A stretch of DNA of 8,722 nucleotides from Salaquimonas sp. (GCA_024639745.1 JAHEHW010000045.1:1-8722); one strand, 5' to 3'; positions 1-7,476 are shown, counted from the stretch's first letter. Notes: generated from the sequence alone by a model not told the origin. Numbers and translations: made by a program.

Positions 1-43
1 ACTTACCTGGCGGGGTTTCTTTTCAGCGAAACAAGGGCAGCAA

Positions 44-2182
44 TTAGCTATGTGCCAATACGGCCAGCAGAAGTAATGCCACGATGTTGGTGATCTTGAT
101 CATCGGGTTGACCGCAGGACCAGCAGTGTCCTTGTAAGGATCGCCGACGGTATCCCCGGTGACGGAAGCTTTGTGAGCCTCGGAGCCCTTTTCATGCTTC
201 ACGCCGTCTTTGTCGACAAAACCGTCTTCAAAGCTTTTCTTGGCATTATCCCATGCACCGCCGCCTGCGGTCATGGAAACGGCAACGAAGAAGCCTGTCA
301 CGATGACGCCGAGCAGCATTGCGCCGAGGGCAGCAAAGGCATCCGCCTTGGAGCCGGTGATCCACAGGATCACGTAGAAGACGACGAGTGGCGACAGGAC
401 CGGCAGCAGTGACGGCAGGATCATTTCCTTGATCGCGGCTTTGGTCAGCATGTCGACAGCGCGGCCGTAATCTGGCTTCTCGGAACCCTCCATGATGCCC
501 GGCTTCTCGCGGAACTGCTTACGCACTTCCTCGACCACTGCACCACCAGCGCGGCCTACGGCAGTCATCGAAATGCCACCGAAGAGATATGGCAACAGAC
601 CGCCGAACAGAAGGCCGACCACCACGTATGGGTTGGACAGCGAGAAGTCGACGGACAGACCCTCGAAGAAAGTTCCCGGCGCTGCATTGGCAGCAAAGAA
701 CTTCAAGTCTTCCGTATAGGCTGCGAACAGCACGAGAGCACCGAGGCCTGCCGAACCAATCGCATAGCCCTTGGTCACTGCCTTGGTAGTGTTGCCAACG
801 GCGTCTAGCGCATCGGTCGTTACCCGGACTTCGCTGGGCAGTTCGGACATTTCCGCGATGCCGCCAGCGTTATCGGTTACCGGACCGAAGGCGTCGAGCG
901 CTACAACGAAACCTGCCAGCGACAGCATGGTGGCAACCGCAATCGCGATGCCGAATAGGCCAGCCAGCGTGTAGGTAACGATGATGCCGGCAATGATCAC
1001 AAGCGCCGGCAAAGCAGTGGACTCGAGCGAAACTGCAAGGCCCTGAATGACGTTGGTGCCATGACCCGTGACGGATGCCTGCGAGATCGAGCGGACCGGA
1101 CGATATCCGACGCCGGTATAGTATTCGGTGATCCAGATGATCAGGCCGGTGATCACCAGGCCGACCAAGCCGCAGACCAGAAGGTCAAGACCTTTAAAGG
1201 TCGTGCCGGCGGTCGTGGTGAACTCGGTACCCATGCCGATCCAGAACTGTACGAGCAGGTAGAGCGCGACGGCCGAAAGAATGGCTGTCGCTACGAAACC
1301 CTTGTAGAGGGCACCCATTATCGAGTTGTTGGAGCCCAGACGTACGAAGAAGGTTCCGACGATCGAGGTAACGACACAGGCGGCACCGATTCCCAGCGGC
1401 AGAACCATGAGCATGGTCGCAGCTTCACCTTCAAAGAAGATCGAGGCGAGAACCATGGTCGCGACGACGGTAACAACATAAGTTTCGAAAAGGTCGGCAG
1501 CCATGCCGGCACAGTCACCGACATTGTCGCCGACATTGTCTGCGATCGTAGCCGGATTGCGCGGGTCATCTTCGGGAATGCCTGCTTCAACCTTGCCGAC
1601 GAGGTCACCGCCGACATCCGCGCCTTTGGTGAAAATGCCACCGCCAAGACGGGCGAAGATCGAAATCAATGAGGCGCCGAAGCCCAAGGCCACAAGCGCG
1701 TCGATGACGGCGCGGTCGGTCGCTTCGTATCCAGCAGGACCGGTCAGGTACCAGAAATATGTCGCAACGCCGAGAAGGGCTAGACCTGCGACGAGCATGC
1801 CGGTGACAGCACCGGCCTTGAAAGCGACACCGAGGCCGGCACCGAGGCTCTGGCTCGCCGCCTGCGCGGTGCGGACGTTTGCCCGGACCGAGATAAGCAT
1901 GCCGATAAAACCGGCGATACCGGACATTACGGCACCGATGAGGAACCCGATCGCGGTCAATCCGCCGAGAAGCCACCAGACAACGGCGAAAACGACCGCA
2001 CCGACAATGGCGATCGTCATGTATTGGCGGCTAAGATAGGCTTGTGCGCCTTCCTGAATATAACCGGCGATTTCCTGCATCCGGGAATTTCCCGCGTCGG
2101 CATTCAATACCGACATGGTGGCCCAGATGCCGTAGATGATCGACAATACGCCCGCAGCGATTGCCAGATAAACAGCAGTCAT
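44..2182 (-). CDS. hppA: K+-independent proton-pumping membrane pyrophosphatase (H+-PPase)
   Basis: Hydrolyses pyrophosphate to phosphate and uses the energy to move H+ across the inner (or acidocalcisome-type) membrane. The product is 712 aa, normal for the family, and almost wholly hydrophobic, consistent with the family's 16 membrane helices. Signature motifs are visible: [15 protein letters not shown] (about 187-201), [14 protein letters not shown] (about 215-228), [19 protein letters not shown] (about 429-447), and a C-terminal block with [18 protein letters not shown] (about 675-692). In [10 protein letters not shown], Lys467 and Thr470 occupy the two positions that separate classes; known K+-dependent enzymes have Ala at the first, so this one should be K+-independent. 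The start at 2182 is chosen because a strong Shine-Dalgarno lies 6 nt upstream and the N-terminus [11 protein letters not shown] resembles the family start. An upstream in-frame ATG at 2296 would add 38 polar residues and has no clear ribosome-binding site. The 288-nt gap before it suggests its own promoter. Confidence 0.97.
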   Translation of the reverse strand: MTAVYLAIAAGVLSIIYGIWATMSVLNADAGNSRMQEIAGYIQEGAQAYLSRQYMTIAIVGAVVFAVVWWLLGGLTAIGFLIGAVMSGIAGFIGMLISVRANVRTAQAASQSLGAGLGVAFKAGAVTGMLVAGLALLGVATYFWYLTGPAGYEATDRAVIDALVALGFGASLISIFARLGGGIFTKGADVGGDLVGKVEAGIPEDDPRNPATIADNVGDNVGDCAGMAADLFETYVVTVVATMVLASIFFEGEAATMLMVLPLGIGAACVVTSIVGTFFVRLGSNNSIMGALYKGFVATAILSAVALYLLVQFWIGMGTEFTTTAGTTFKGLDLLVCGLVGLVITGLIIWITEYYTGVGYRPVRSISQASVTGHGTNVIQGLAVSLESTALPALVIIAGIIVTYTLAGLFGIAIAVATMLSLAGFVVALDAFGPVTDNAGGIAEMSELPSEVRVTTDALDAVGNTTKAVTKGYAIGSAGLGALVLFAAYTEDLKFFAANAAPGTFFEGLSVDFSLSNPYVVVGLLFGGLLPYLFGGISMTAVGRAGGAVVEEVRKQFREKPGIMEGSEKPDYGRAVDMLTKAAIKEMILPSLLPVLSPLVVFYVILWITGSKADAFAALGAMLLGVIVTGFFVAVSMTAGGGAWDNAKKSFEDGFVDKDGVKHEKGSEAHKASVTGDTVGDPYKDTAGPAVNPMIKITNIVALLLLAVLAHS

Positions 2183-2188
2183 TTGAAA

Positions 2189-2197
2189 CTTCCCCTT
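2189..2197 (-). promoter_or_regulatory. Ribosome-binding site of hppA
   Basis: The minus strand reads AAGGGGAAG, ending 6 nt before the ATG at 2182. This is a near-ideal Shine-Dalgarno and decides the start in favour of the 712-aa form over the upstream ATG at 2296. Confidence 0.75.
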
Positions 2198-2220
2198 GTT
2201 CAGTCTCCGATTGAAACCAG

Positions 2221-2280
2221 AATTGGTCCGGAGGATCTGAAGAATCTTGCCGGCTTCCCGGCCAATTCCCCCTCGAATTG
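2221..2280 (-). repeat. Competing inverted repeats in the hppA leader
   Basis: Three perfect inverted pairs overlap here: AATTGG (2221-2226) with CCAATT (2262-2267), GCCGG (2249-2253) with CCGGC (2258-2262), and CAATTC (2263-2268) with GAATTG (2275-2280). The first and third share bases 2263-2267, so they cannot form together. The loop of the third is GAGGGG on the minus strand, which resembles a Shine-Dalgarno. The repeats are seen directly; a regulatory role is inference. Confidence 0.35.
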
Positions 2281-2293
2281 AACTTTCCGCGCC

Positions 2294-2307
2294 CATGCCA
2301 CGGCATG
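2294..2307. repeat. 14-bp interrupted palindrome upstream of hppA
   Basis: CATGCC (2294-2299) and GGCATG (2302-2307) form perfect 6-bp arms around a 2-bp centre, about 112 bp upstream of the hppA start. The geometry would suit a dimeric regulator's operator, but no regulator gene is nearby and the repeat could be chance. Confidence 0.3.
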
Positions 2308-2323
2308 AGACTTCGATGGGCGC

Positions 2324-2351
2324 CTTTTAACTGAAAATTCGCACGACGCAA
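2324..2351 (-). promoter_or_regulatory. Weak candidate promoter for hppA
   Basis: On the minus strand, TTGCGT (2346-2351) is followed after 16 bp by TAAAAG (2324-2329), a loose match to -35 and -10 boxes. It would place the transcription start just upstream of the 14-bp palindrome. The match is poor, and a promoter is expected somewhere in this gap mainly because of its length. Confidence 0.15.
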
Positions 2352-2375
2352 GGCCACAAAAGTCGATAGGCACAA

Positions 2376-2424
2376 CGATTGCCCGACAACACGCGCGCGG
2401 CGTTGGCGGTGCGTTTCGCAATCG
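2376..2424 (-). repeat. Composite stem-loop downstream of the MFS gene
   Basis: Outer arms CGATTGC (2376-2382) and GCAATCG (2418-2424) enclose inner arms CCGACAAC (2383-2390) and GTTGGCGG (2402-2409), which pair with one mismatch around a GC-rich 11-nt loop. One side carries an 8-nt bulge. The structure starts about 46 nt beyond the MFS stop codon, where a transcript end would be expected. No run of U follows on the minus strand, so it is not a textbook intrinsic terminator. Confidence 0.35.
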
Positions 2425-2445
2425 GTGTCGGATTGTCGGTATCGG
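2422..2445. repeat. Short direct repeat TCGGTRTCGG
   Basis: TCGGTGTCGG (2422-2431) and TCGGTATCGG (2436-2445) are 10-bp direct copies with one difference, separated by 4 bp. They lie 25-49 bp beyond the MFS stop. Bases 2433-2439 (TTGTCGG) can also pair perfectly with 2383-2389 (CCGACAA), competing with the stem-loop next to it. Confidence 0.35.
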
Positions 2446-2470
2446 ACGTTTTCGACCTGGGTACGAAATC

Positions 2471-3712
2471 CTACTGCTGAACCATGACCCGGCTTTGCGC
2501 CGCAAGCCAGCCGAGACTTGCGAGGCACAAGAGGGCAATTGGCAGAACAAGGCCATTCAGAAAGAACCACCCCAAGTGATTGAGCGTGACGCCGGACATC
2601 AGGCTGGCAAAGGCAACTGTTGAGAACACGATGAAGTCATTGGTACCCTGAGCCTTGCTTCTCTCCTGCGGTTCGTAGGTTTCCGTAAGAAGTGTCGTAG
2701 AGCCGATGAAGCCGAAATTCCAGCCGATCCCAAGCAGGATCAGGCCCAGAAAATAATGCGCAAGTGAGACGCCGTTAATTCCCACTAAAGCGGCTGCGAT
2801 CAGCAGGAAAAGGCCGGTTGCGATAATCCGAGACTTGCCAAATCGGGCGATCAGATTGCCGGTGACAAAACTCGGCGCGAACATCGCCAACACATGCCAC
2901 TGAATCCCCCAGGTCGAATGATGCACGTTAAAGCCATCGGATAGCATGGCCAGCGGTGCAGCGGTCATAATGAAGGCCATGATGGCGTAGGAGCCGGTCG
3001 CACAGAAAACGGCTACCAGAAATTTTGGTTGGGCAGCCAGTTCGGAAAGCGGTCGCGATTTCTTGTTAGCAATCTCCTCCGCGCTCCGGGGAGGATGTCC
3101 AGGCTCGAGGAATAGCATTGCCAGAATGCTCAGAGAAAACAGGGCGGTTCCCCACAAGAATGCGCCGGCGAAAGGTATCGGCGCCAGGAAGTCGCTGAAA
3201 AACAATATCACCTGAGGGCCGATGAGCGAGGCAGCTACGCCGCCGGCAAGAACCCAGGAAATTGCCTTGGCCTTGAACTCTGCCGTGCCCCGGTCGGCAG
3301 CAGCAAACCGGTACTGCTGCGTGAAACTGTTTGCAGCGCCAATTGCAAGCAGCGCGACAACGAAGAGCCAGAACATCTGGGCCGTTATCGCGGTGACAGC
3401 CAATGCCATGCCAAGCATGCCCATCAACGCTCCAAACATGAACCCGCGCCGGCGCCCGATACGACGCATCAATAGTGCTGCCGGGACGGACATGAGGGCA
3501 ACACCGAGGGTAAAGCCGGTTACCGGAAGTGTCGCCAGGGTCTTGTCACCTGCCAGCAGATAGCTGCCTACGATACCCCCCAACGCCACGCTCAAGGGAG
3601 ATGCCGAACCACTAAGCGCCTGACAAATCGAGAGCAGGATAGCATTTTTACGCGCAGCGGCATTTTCGAGGTCTTCCGCCTGCGTCTCATAAACTGCTAT
3701 TTCCTGTGACAT
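2471..3712 (-). CDS. Major facilitator superfamily transporter, substrate unknown
   Basis: A 413-aa inner-membrane protein with about twelve hydrophobic segments in two halves, joined by a polar loop near 204-228. After a short charged N-terminus, the first half carries RRIGRRRGF (83-91), a form of the MFS motif A loop between helices 2 and 3. The second half has a weaker counterpart at ARFGKSR (289-295). Other notable stretches are SFTQQYRFAAAD (129-140) and GIGWNFGFIGS (328-338). The ATG at 3712 lies 7 nt after the thiL stop with a GAGGGG ribosome-binding site, so it is very probably co-transcribed with ribH-nusB-thiL. The company of riboflavin and thiamine genes makes a vitamin or vitamin-precursor transporter possible, but that is inference from context. 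The sequence alone does not show a substrate, and drug or sugar efflux cannot be excluded. Confidence 0.9.
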   Translation of the reverse strand: MSQEIAVYETQAEDLENAAARKNAILLSICQALSGSASPLSVALGGIVGSYLLAGDKTLATLPVTGFTLGVALMSVPAALLMRRIGRRRGFMFGALMGMLGMALAVTAITAQMFWLFVVALLAIGAANSFTQQYRFAAADRGTAEFKAKAISWVLAGGVAASLIGPQVILFFSDFLAPIPFAGAFLWGTALFSLSILAMLFLEPGHPPRSAEEIANKKSRPLSELAAQPKFLVAVFCATGSYAIMAFIMTAAPLAMLSDGFNVHHSTWGIQWHVLAMFAPSFVTGNLIARFGKSRIIATGLFLLIAAALVGINGVSLAHYFLGLILLGIGWNFGFIGSTTLLTETYEPQERSKAQGTNDFIVFSTVAFASLMSGVTLNHLGWFFLNGLVLPIALLCLASLGWLAAQSRVMVQQ

Positions 3713-3715
3713 GTT

Positions 3716-3721
3716 CCCCTC
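3716..3721 (-). promoter_or_regulatory. Ribosome-binding site of the MFS gene, across the thiL stop
   Basis: The minus strand reads GAGGGG three bases before the ATG at 3712, and it shares bases with the thiL TGA stop at 3720-3722. The arrangement suggests ribosomes finishing thiL start the MFS gene, and it supports this start codon. Confidence 0.6.
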
Positions 3722-4697
3722 AGAAATGCGAATAGGATCGCTTCGCGGTCTTTATCGGAAAGCCATCCGGCCCTGTTACCTCGACACCATTGCCAGAAAC
3801 AATTTCCCCGATCCGCCGGAAAGGCGTCTTATCTGCCAAGGCCTGCCTTTCAAATTGCCCCGCACGCTCAGCAGTAACCGTTATCAGCAATTCATAATCG
3901 TCGCCGCCCGTCGCCAGATCGATAAGCGATATAGCGGGGTTTTTTTCAAGGATACCCATTGCCGCGGCCGAAAGCGGAATATTCTGTGCTTCAATCTTCG
4001 CGCCGACGCCGGAAGCCCGGCAAAGTTTTTCGAGGTCGCCGACCAGCCCATCCGAAATATCCATTGCCGCGGAAGCGAATTCGGAAACGATGCCAATCGA
4101 CTGAACCCTTGGCTCGGGCAATTCGTAGCGCTCCAGAACCGCTGACAAGTCGTCTTGGCGACCGGCAAGATCATGCCTGGCCGAAAGCAATCCCAGATAA
4201 GCTTCGCCGATCGTGCCGCTCACATACACCGCATCACCGGGCTTCGCGGTCGTCCGCGAAACATAACGGCCCGGCCTGATCGCGCCGAGCGCTGTAACAT
4301 TGATGACTGTTCCACCGGGGCTGCGAAAGGTGTCGCCGCCCGTCAACTCGATTCCGAAGACTTTCAGGTCCGCACCAAGACCCTCGGCAAAGTTTTCGAT
4401 CCACCCGGCATCCCAATCGTCGGAAAGCCCGAGCGACAAAGAAACCCCTAGCGGCTTCGAACCCTTTGCCGCAAGATCCGACAGATTCACGCGAATGGCC
4501 TTTTGGGCCAGTCTGGCAGGATTTGTGCCTTTAAGAAAATGGACGCCCTCAGCAATGGCGTCGCTGGTCACGACAAGTTCGAAACCCTCTGGCATATCAA
4601 GGATGGCAGCGTCATCGAGGAATGAAAACGACTGTTTTCCGGCGAGCGGTGCCAGATAGGTTTCAATCAACCCGGCTTCGTCAGGTCGCTTCGCCAT
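3720..4697 (-). CDS. thiL: Thiamine-monophosphate kinase
   Basis: Catalyses thiamine monophosphate + ATP to thiamine pyrophosphate + ADP, the last step to the active cofactor in the cytoplasm. The 325-aa protein belongs to the AIR synthase/PurM-like fold. Family motifs in order are LDDAAIL (27-33), [10 protein letters not shown] (45-54), NLSDLAAKG (71-79), LTGGDT (118-123), [10 protein letters not shown] (213-222) and GGDDYELL (264-271). The acidic residues in these motifs match those binding Mg-ATP in the family. The C-terminal SYSHF corresponds to the usual GxxHF ending. The ATG at 4697 is preferred because [12 protein letters not shown] resembles family N-termini; the ATG at 4721 would add eight residues. 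With the 4697 start it overlaps the end of nusB by 17 nt, so the two are likely translationally coupled. The nusB-thiL pairing is common in proteobacteria. No TPP riboswitch was recognised upstream. Confidence 0.95.
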   Translation of the reverse strand: MAKRPDEAGLIETYLAPLAGKQSFSFLDDAAILDMPEGFELVVTSDAIAEGVHFLKGTNPARLAQKAIRVNLSDLAAKGSKPLGVSLSLGLSDDWDAGWIENFAEGLGADLKVFGIELTGGDTFRSPGGTVINVTALGAIRPGRYVSRTTAKPGDAVYVSGTIGEAYLGLLSARHDLAGRQDDLSAVLERYELPEPRVQSIGIVSEFASAAMDISDGLVGDLEKLCRASGVGAKIEAQNIPLSAAAMGILEKNPAISLIDLATGGDDYELLITVTAERAGQFERQALADKTPFRRIGEIVSGNGVEVTGPDGFPIKTAKRSYSHF

Positions 4698-5241
4698 CAC
4701 CAGATACCTGGACAGCCTCATCCCTTATCGAGGGCACATCGTCACGCGTTTCGCCGACACGATGCTGGCGAGCAATTCGATCAAGCACAGCGTTGACCAA
4801 TTTGTGCTCGTCTTCTTCGAAAAAAGCCTTCGCAACATCGACATACTCGGAAATGACGACCGCCGGAGGAACATCGGGTTTGGAAAGCAATTCCCACGCA
4901 CCAGCACGAAGGATGGCCCTCAAAAGCGTTTCGATGCGCGATAGCGGCCATTCCGCAGGCAGATGTTTCTGGATGACCGGGTCGATCCGTTTCTGGTCTT
5001 TGACCACCCCGGAAAGGATCGCCCGGAACCATGCCGCGTCGGCGGCGCGATAGATCGCGGTATCGGTATCCGCGTCCACTTCGCGACCAAGTCGAGTGTT
5101 CTCGAATTCCGCTGCGACCTCCATCAGACGCGCGCCCGTGAGATCCATCTGGTAAAGCGCCTGTACGGCGGCAAGGCGAGCCATCCCGCGCTTGTTGGCA
5201 GGTTTGGCATCCGTCGTTCCTGGTCGTGGAGCGAGCGTCAT
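4681..5241 (-). CDS. nusB: Transcription antitermination factor NusB
   Basis: NusB, with ribosomal protein S10 (NusE), binds boxA RNA in rRNA leaders and helps keep RNA polymerase from terminating. The product is 186 aa, slightly longer than many NusB proteins because of a polar N-terminal extension of about 18 residues and a polar tail after about 160. The helical NusB core begins at [19 protein letters not shown] (18-36), with its arginine-rich RNA-binding start. It ends with the conserved [20 protein letters not shown] (130-149) and NAVLDRIAR (150-158). The start is the ATG at 5241, which overlaps the ribH stop as ATGA, a strong sign of coupled translation. An in-frame extension up to 5364 lies inside ribH and is not convincing. 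The ribH-nusB pairing is very widespread in bacteria. Confidence 0.95.
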   Translation of the reverse strand: MTLAPRPGTTDAKPANKRGMARLAAVQALYQMDLTGARLMEVAAEFENTRLGREVDADTDTAIYRAADAAWFRAILSGVVKDQKRIDPVIQKHLPAEWPLSRIETLLRAILRAGAWELLSKPDVPPAVVISEYVDVAKAFFEEDEHKLVNAVLDRIARQHRVGETRDDVPSIRDEAVQVSGDGEAT

Positions 5242-5696
5242 TGTAGTAGCCCACCGAAGCATTTGCGCAATTGGATCATTTTCAACGCCGCTTGAGCGGC
5301 AAAACCACCCTTGTCCAGCCGCGACGGGTCGGCACGCTCCCACGCCTGCTCGCCCGTTTCGCATGTGAGAATTCCGTTTCCAAGCGCAAGCGCGTGATTG
5401 ACCGAGAGGTCTATCAAGGCACGCGATGATTCATTAGCCACGATTTCAAAATGATAAGTCGCGCCCCTGATAACAACGCCAAGCGCCACAAATCCATCAT
5501 ATACAGTTGCCCCGCGCTTCCCGGCCTCGACTGCAAATGCGATAGCGGCAGGAACCTCGAGAGCGCCCATGACCGTAACCACGTCGAAATCAACTTCGGC
5601 ATCATCGAGAACGGCCGTTGCACCGTCAAGCAATGCGTCGGACAGGTCGTCATAAAAACGCGCTTCGACGACCAGCAATTTCGGTTTGGTTTCCAT
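5238..5696 (-). CDS. ribH: 6,7-dimethyl-8-ribityllumazine synthase (RibH1 type)
   Basis: Condenses 5-amino-6-(ribitylamino)uracil with 3,4-dihydroxy-2-butanone 4-phosphate to 6,7-dimethyl-8-ribityllumazine, the substrate of RibE. At 152 aa it is normal in length. Motifs: [16 protein letters not shown] (11-26), [12 protein letters not shown] (44-55), [20 protein letters not shown] (71-90) with the likely catalytic His82, [13 protein letters not shown] (106-118), and [11 protein letters not shown] (128-138), where many homologues read KGxEAA. These features and the nusB neighbour resemble the Brucella RibH1 type rather than the decameric RibH2. The start is the ATG at 5696, because the longer reading frame begins with TTG (5742-5744) and adds 16 residues unlike the family. 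The Shine-Dalgarno is weak. The 152-nt gap upstream shows no FMN riboswitch signature. Confidence 0.95.
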   Translation of the reverse strand: METKPKLLVVEARFYDDLSDALLDGATAVLDDAEVDFDVVTVMGALEVPAAIAFAVEAGKRGATVYDGFVALGVVIRGATYHFEIVANESSRALIDLSVNHALALGNGILTCETGEQAWERADPSRLDKGGFAAQAALKMIQLRKCFGGLLQ

Positions 5697-5801
5697 TCTT
5701 AATTGAAACTCACATTTGAAAACATTCAGATTGTGGCGCTGCAAAAAACATGCAGAGACCGACTTGGCAAGCTCGAATAAACAATTCTGCCATGCAGGAA
5801 A

Positions 5802-5826
5802 CCGTGATCAGCGAGACGCGTCACGG
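5802..5826 (-). terminator. Imperfect hairpin after the lipoprotein gene
   Basis: CCGTGA (5802-5807) and TCACGG (5821-5826) pair perfectly. Inside them GCG (5811-5813) and CGC (5817-5819) can pair over a 3-nt loop, with a small asymmetric internal loop between the two stems. It begins 22 nt after the lipoprotein stop codon, and the minus strand continues with only TTT, so it is at best a weak intrinsic terminator or an attenuating structure ahead of ribH. Confidence 0.3.
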
Positions 5827-5848
5827 ACTGGTCGGCAATTTTGATAAT

Positions 5849-6775
5849 TCAGCGGCTGGCAGTCTGCGCGATAACACGCGTATGCAAGTCCGAATTATCA
5901 CCGAGCGGTATGTGGGACGAGCGGTAAACCTTTCTCTCAAACGCGGTCACCGTATTTCCCTCAGCGAGCCGCGCCCGCGCACGAGTGCAATCCAGATTGC
6001 TGCAAGTCAGATTATCGGCTTTGCGGACATTGTCGCGGATCGGGCGCAGATTGGTTCCGTCCACAATCCCTAGATAGTTCACCGGAATACCCTTCTTGCC
6101 AAGGTTCTCTGCAATCGCAGTGGCCATGTCGGCACCAAGTGAAATTCCGATCAGATTCACCGACACGGTCGGATCTTTAGCGTAAGCCTTTTCGATATCG
6201 GACACGATGGTCGGATAAACGGCTGCAGCGCCTTCAACGGGAGTAAGATACGAGTAAAGTTCGGCCTCGGGCATTTTCTTCGCGAGATTCCGGAAACCAT
6301 AGCCGATAAATGGCACGGCACTCATCAAGCCATTTATCAGGTAGGTTTTCGTTGGACCCCGGCTTGCCGGAATATCAAGATTTGCGGCTGCATCTTCAGC
6401 AGCGTTTTCCGACGAAACCGCGCCCGAGACTGACGTTTCGAGAACGGTCGCAGCCGGATCGGCAGTTACCCGAACATCGGCGGTGGTGTCAGGCGCATAG
6501 GCCAGTTCGGTATTCGCCGGGCTTACGCCGGCGCCTGAACCATCTGGGTTGGCGGAAAAGGTCTCCACGCCGGGCAGCGCGCCGTTGTCCGCGCCCACAG
6601 TCTCGTTTTCTGCTAGCGGGCCGGCAGTGGACGCCATCATCCCGTCTTCGACGGTTTTGCTTTCAACGGGCGTGGCGCTGGTCGAGATTGCAGACTCCAG
6701 AACTTCGCCTGAAACGCACCCGGAAAGAACGATCATGGCAAAGGCTGCCATCAGCCCGGTACGGATGGTGATCAT
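5849..6775 (-). CDS. Predicted lipoprotein with alpha/beta-hydrolase-like domain, function unknown
   Basis: I do not recognise this 308-aa protein. Residues 1-19 are a typical lipoprotein signal peptide ending in the lipobox LSGC, so Cys20 should be lipidated and the protein held in the cell envelope. Residues 21-140 are a low-complexity linker rich in Ala, Ser, Thr, Asp and Glu. From about 142 a folded domain begins with TYLINGLMS, like the first strand and oxyanion loop of alpha/beta hydrolases. It then has the nucleophile elbow VNLIGISLGAD, with Ser212 in GxSxG (210-214). IVDGT (237-241, Asp239) and SSHIPLGD (286-293, His288) would fit the remaining triad residues. Cys258 and Cys263 could form a disulfide, plausible outside the cytoplasm. 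It sits 83 nt after ribE and 152 nt before ribH, between vitamin genes, with no obvious link to them. An esterase, lipase or thioesterase activity is inference; a non-catalytic member is also possible. Confidence 0.85.
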   Translation of the reverse strand: MITIRTGLMAAFAMIVLSGCVSGEVLESAISTSATPVESKTVEDGMMASTAGPLAENETVGADNGALPGVETFSANPDGSGAGVSPANTELAYAPDTTADVRVTADPAATVLETSVSGAVSSENAAEDAAANLDIPASRGPTKTYLINGLMSAVPFIGYGFRNLAKKMPEAELYSYLTPVEGAAAVYPTIVSDIEKAYAKDPTVSVNLIGISLGADMATAIAENLGKKGIPVNYLGIVDGTNLRPIRDNVRKADNLTCSNLDCTRARARLAEGNTVTAFERKVYRSSHIPLGDNSDLHTRVIAQTASR

Positions 6776-6858
6776 CGAAAACGCCTATTATGAATTGCGG
6801 ACCTCTTACCCGATTGCTCGCGTACCTATCTCAAAACCATGTTCAGAAAGTGGCAAAT

Positions 6859-7476
6859 TCAGCCATCAAAGTGGGTCGACGCAGTCTCGAAAAGACGGGC
6901 CGCGTAACGCGCCATCTGATCGATTTCGATATTTACGAAATCTCCCTTTCCGCGGTCGGCCCATGTTGTGACCTCAAGCGTGTGCCCGATCAAAAGGACA
7001 TCGAAGCGATCCCGGATCACGGCATTGACCGTTAGCGACGTGCCGTCCAGCGCAACGGAACCCTTTGGCGCAATAAATCTCGTAAGGGATTCTGATACTT
7101 CAAGAACAAAGCGCTGGGCCCGACCCTCCTTGATGACATCAACGATCTCGACCATACCATCGATGTGCCCTTGGACAAGATGTCCGCCAAGTTCGTCACC
7201 AAGCTTCAAAGACTTTTCCAGATTGATACGGTCGCCGGTCTGCAGCTTGCCCAAGGTAGTCAGCCGCAGCGCTTCCTCCCAGGCTTCAACCTCGTACCAG
7301 CGATCGTCGGCGCTTCCTTTTGCGGTTACCGTCAGGCAAACCCCAGCATGGGCGATCGATGCACCGATTTCGATAGCCTCCGGGTCATATTCCGAGATGA
7401 CCCGAAACCGCTTCCCCTGCTCAAGCGCTGTAAGGCTCTCGATTGTACCAATGGCAGTGACGATACCCGTGAACAT
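6859..7476 (-). CDS. ribE: Riboflavin synthase, alpha subunit
   Basis: Dismutates two 6,7-dimethyl-8-ribityllumazine molecules into riboflavin and 5-amino-6-(ribitylamino)uracil, the last step of riboflavin synthesis. The 205-aa protein has the two tandem lumazine-binding barrels of the family. The first starts with the diagnostic MFTGIVTAIGTIESL (1-15) and carries IGASIAHAGVCLTV (37-50), with the conserved Cys47. The second follows from GGHLVQGHIDG (97-107) and repeats the binding motif as IAPKGSVALDGTSLTVNAV (135-153). The start at 7476 gives the exact family N-terminus and has GGAAG 6 nt upstream. It begins 12 nt after the ribD stop, so ribD and ribE are certainly one transcription unit. 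This gene is called ribC in E. coli and ribE in many other genomes. Confidence 0.97.
   Translation of the reverse strand: MFTGIVTAIGTIESLTALEQGKRFRVISEYDPEAIEIGASIAHAGVCLTVTAKGSADDRWYEVEAWEEALRLTTLGKLQTGDRINLEKSLKLGDELGGHLVQGHIDGMVEIVDVIKEGRAQRFVLEVSESLTRFIAPKGSVALDGTSLTVNAVIRDRFDVLLIGHTLEVTTWADRGKGDFVNIEIDQMARYAARLFETASTHFDG

Noticed and set aside
15..32. GTTTC/GAAAC inverted repeat after hppA as a terminator
   Set aside because: The stem is only 5 bp with an 8-nt loop and is not followed by a T-run on the minus strand, so it is too weak to call.
1061..1672. Long plus-strand reading frame (203 codons) opposite hppA
   Set aside because: It is antisense to strongly conserved hppA motifs, its product is a polar low-complexity string with no recognisable domain, and no ribosome-binding site supports it. 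It is explained by the codon bias of the opposite strand.
2183..2296. 38-residue N-terminal extension of HppA from the ATG at 2296
   Set aside because: The extra residues are polar and unlike the family, no ribosome-binding site precedes that ATG, and a strong one precedes the ATG at 2182.
2031..2570. Minus-strand frames of 179 and 118 codons covering the MFS-hppA gap
   Set aside because: Both run out of frame through the ends of two real genes, show no known motif, and leave the gap without any credible small gene.
5242..5364. Longer NusB with 41 extra N-terminal residues
   Set aside because: The extension lies wholly within ribH in another frame, does not resemble NusB, and the ATGA overlap gives a better start.
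6776..6858. Promoter before the lipoprotein gene
   Set aside because: A CATAAT box is present on the minus strand, but the sequence 17 bp above it does not resemble a -35 element, so I could not support it.
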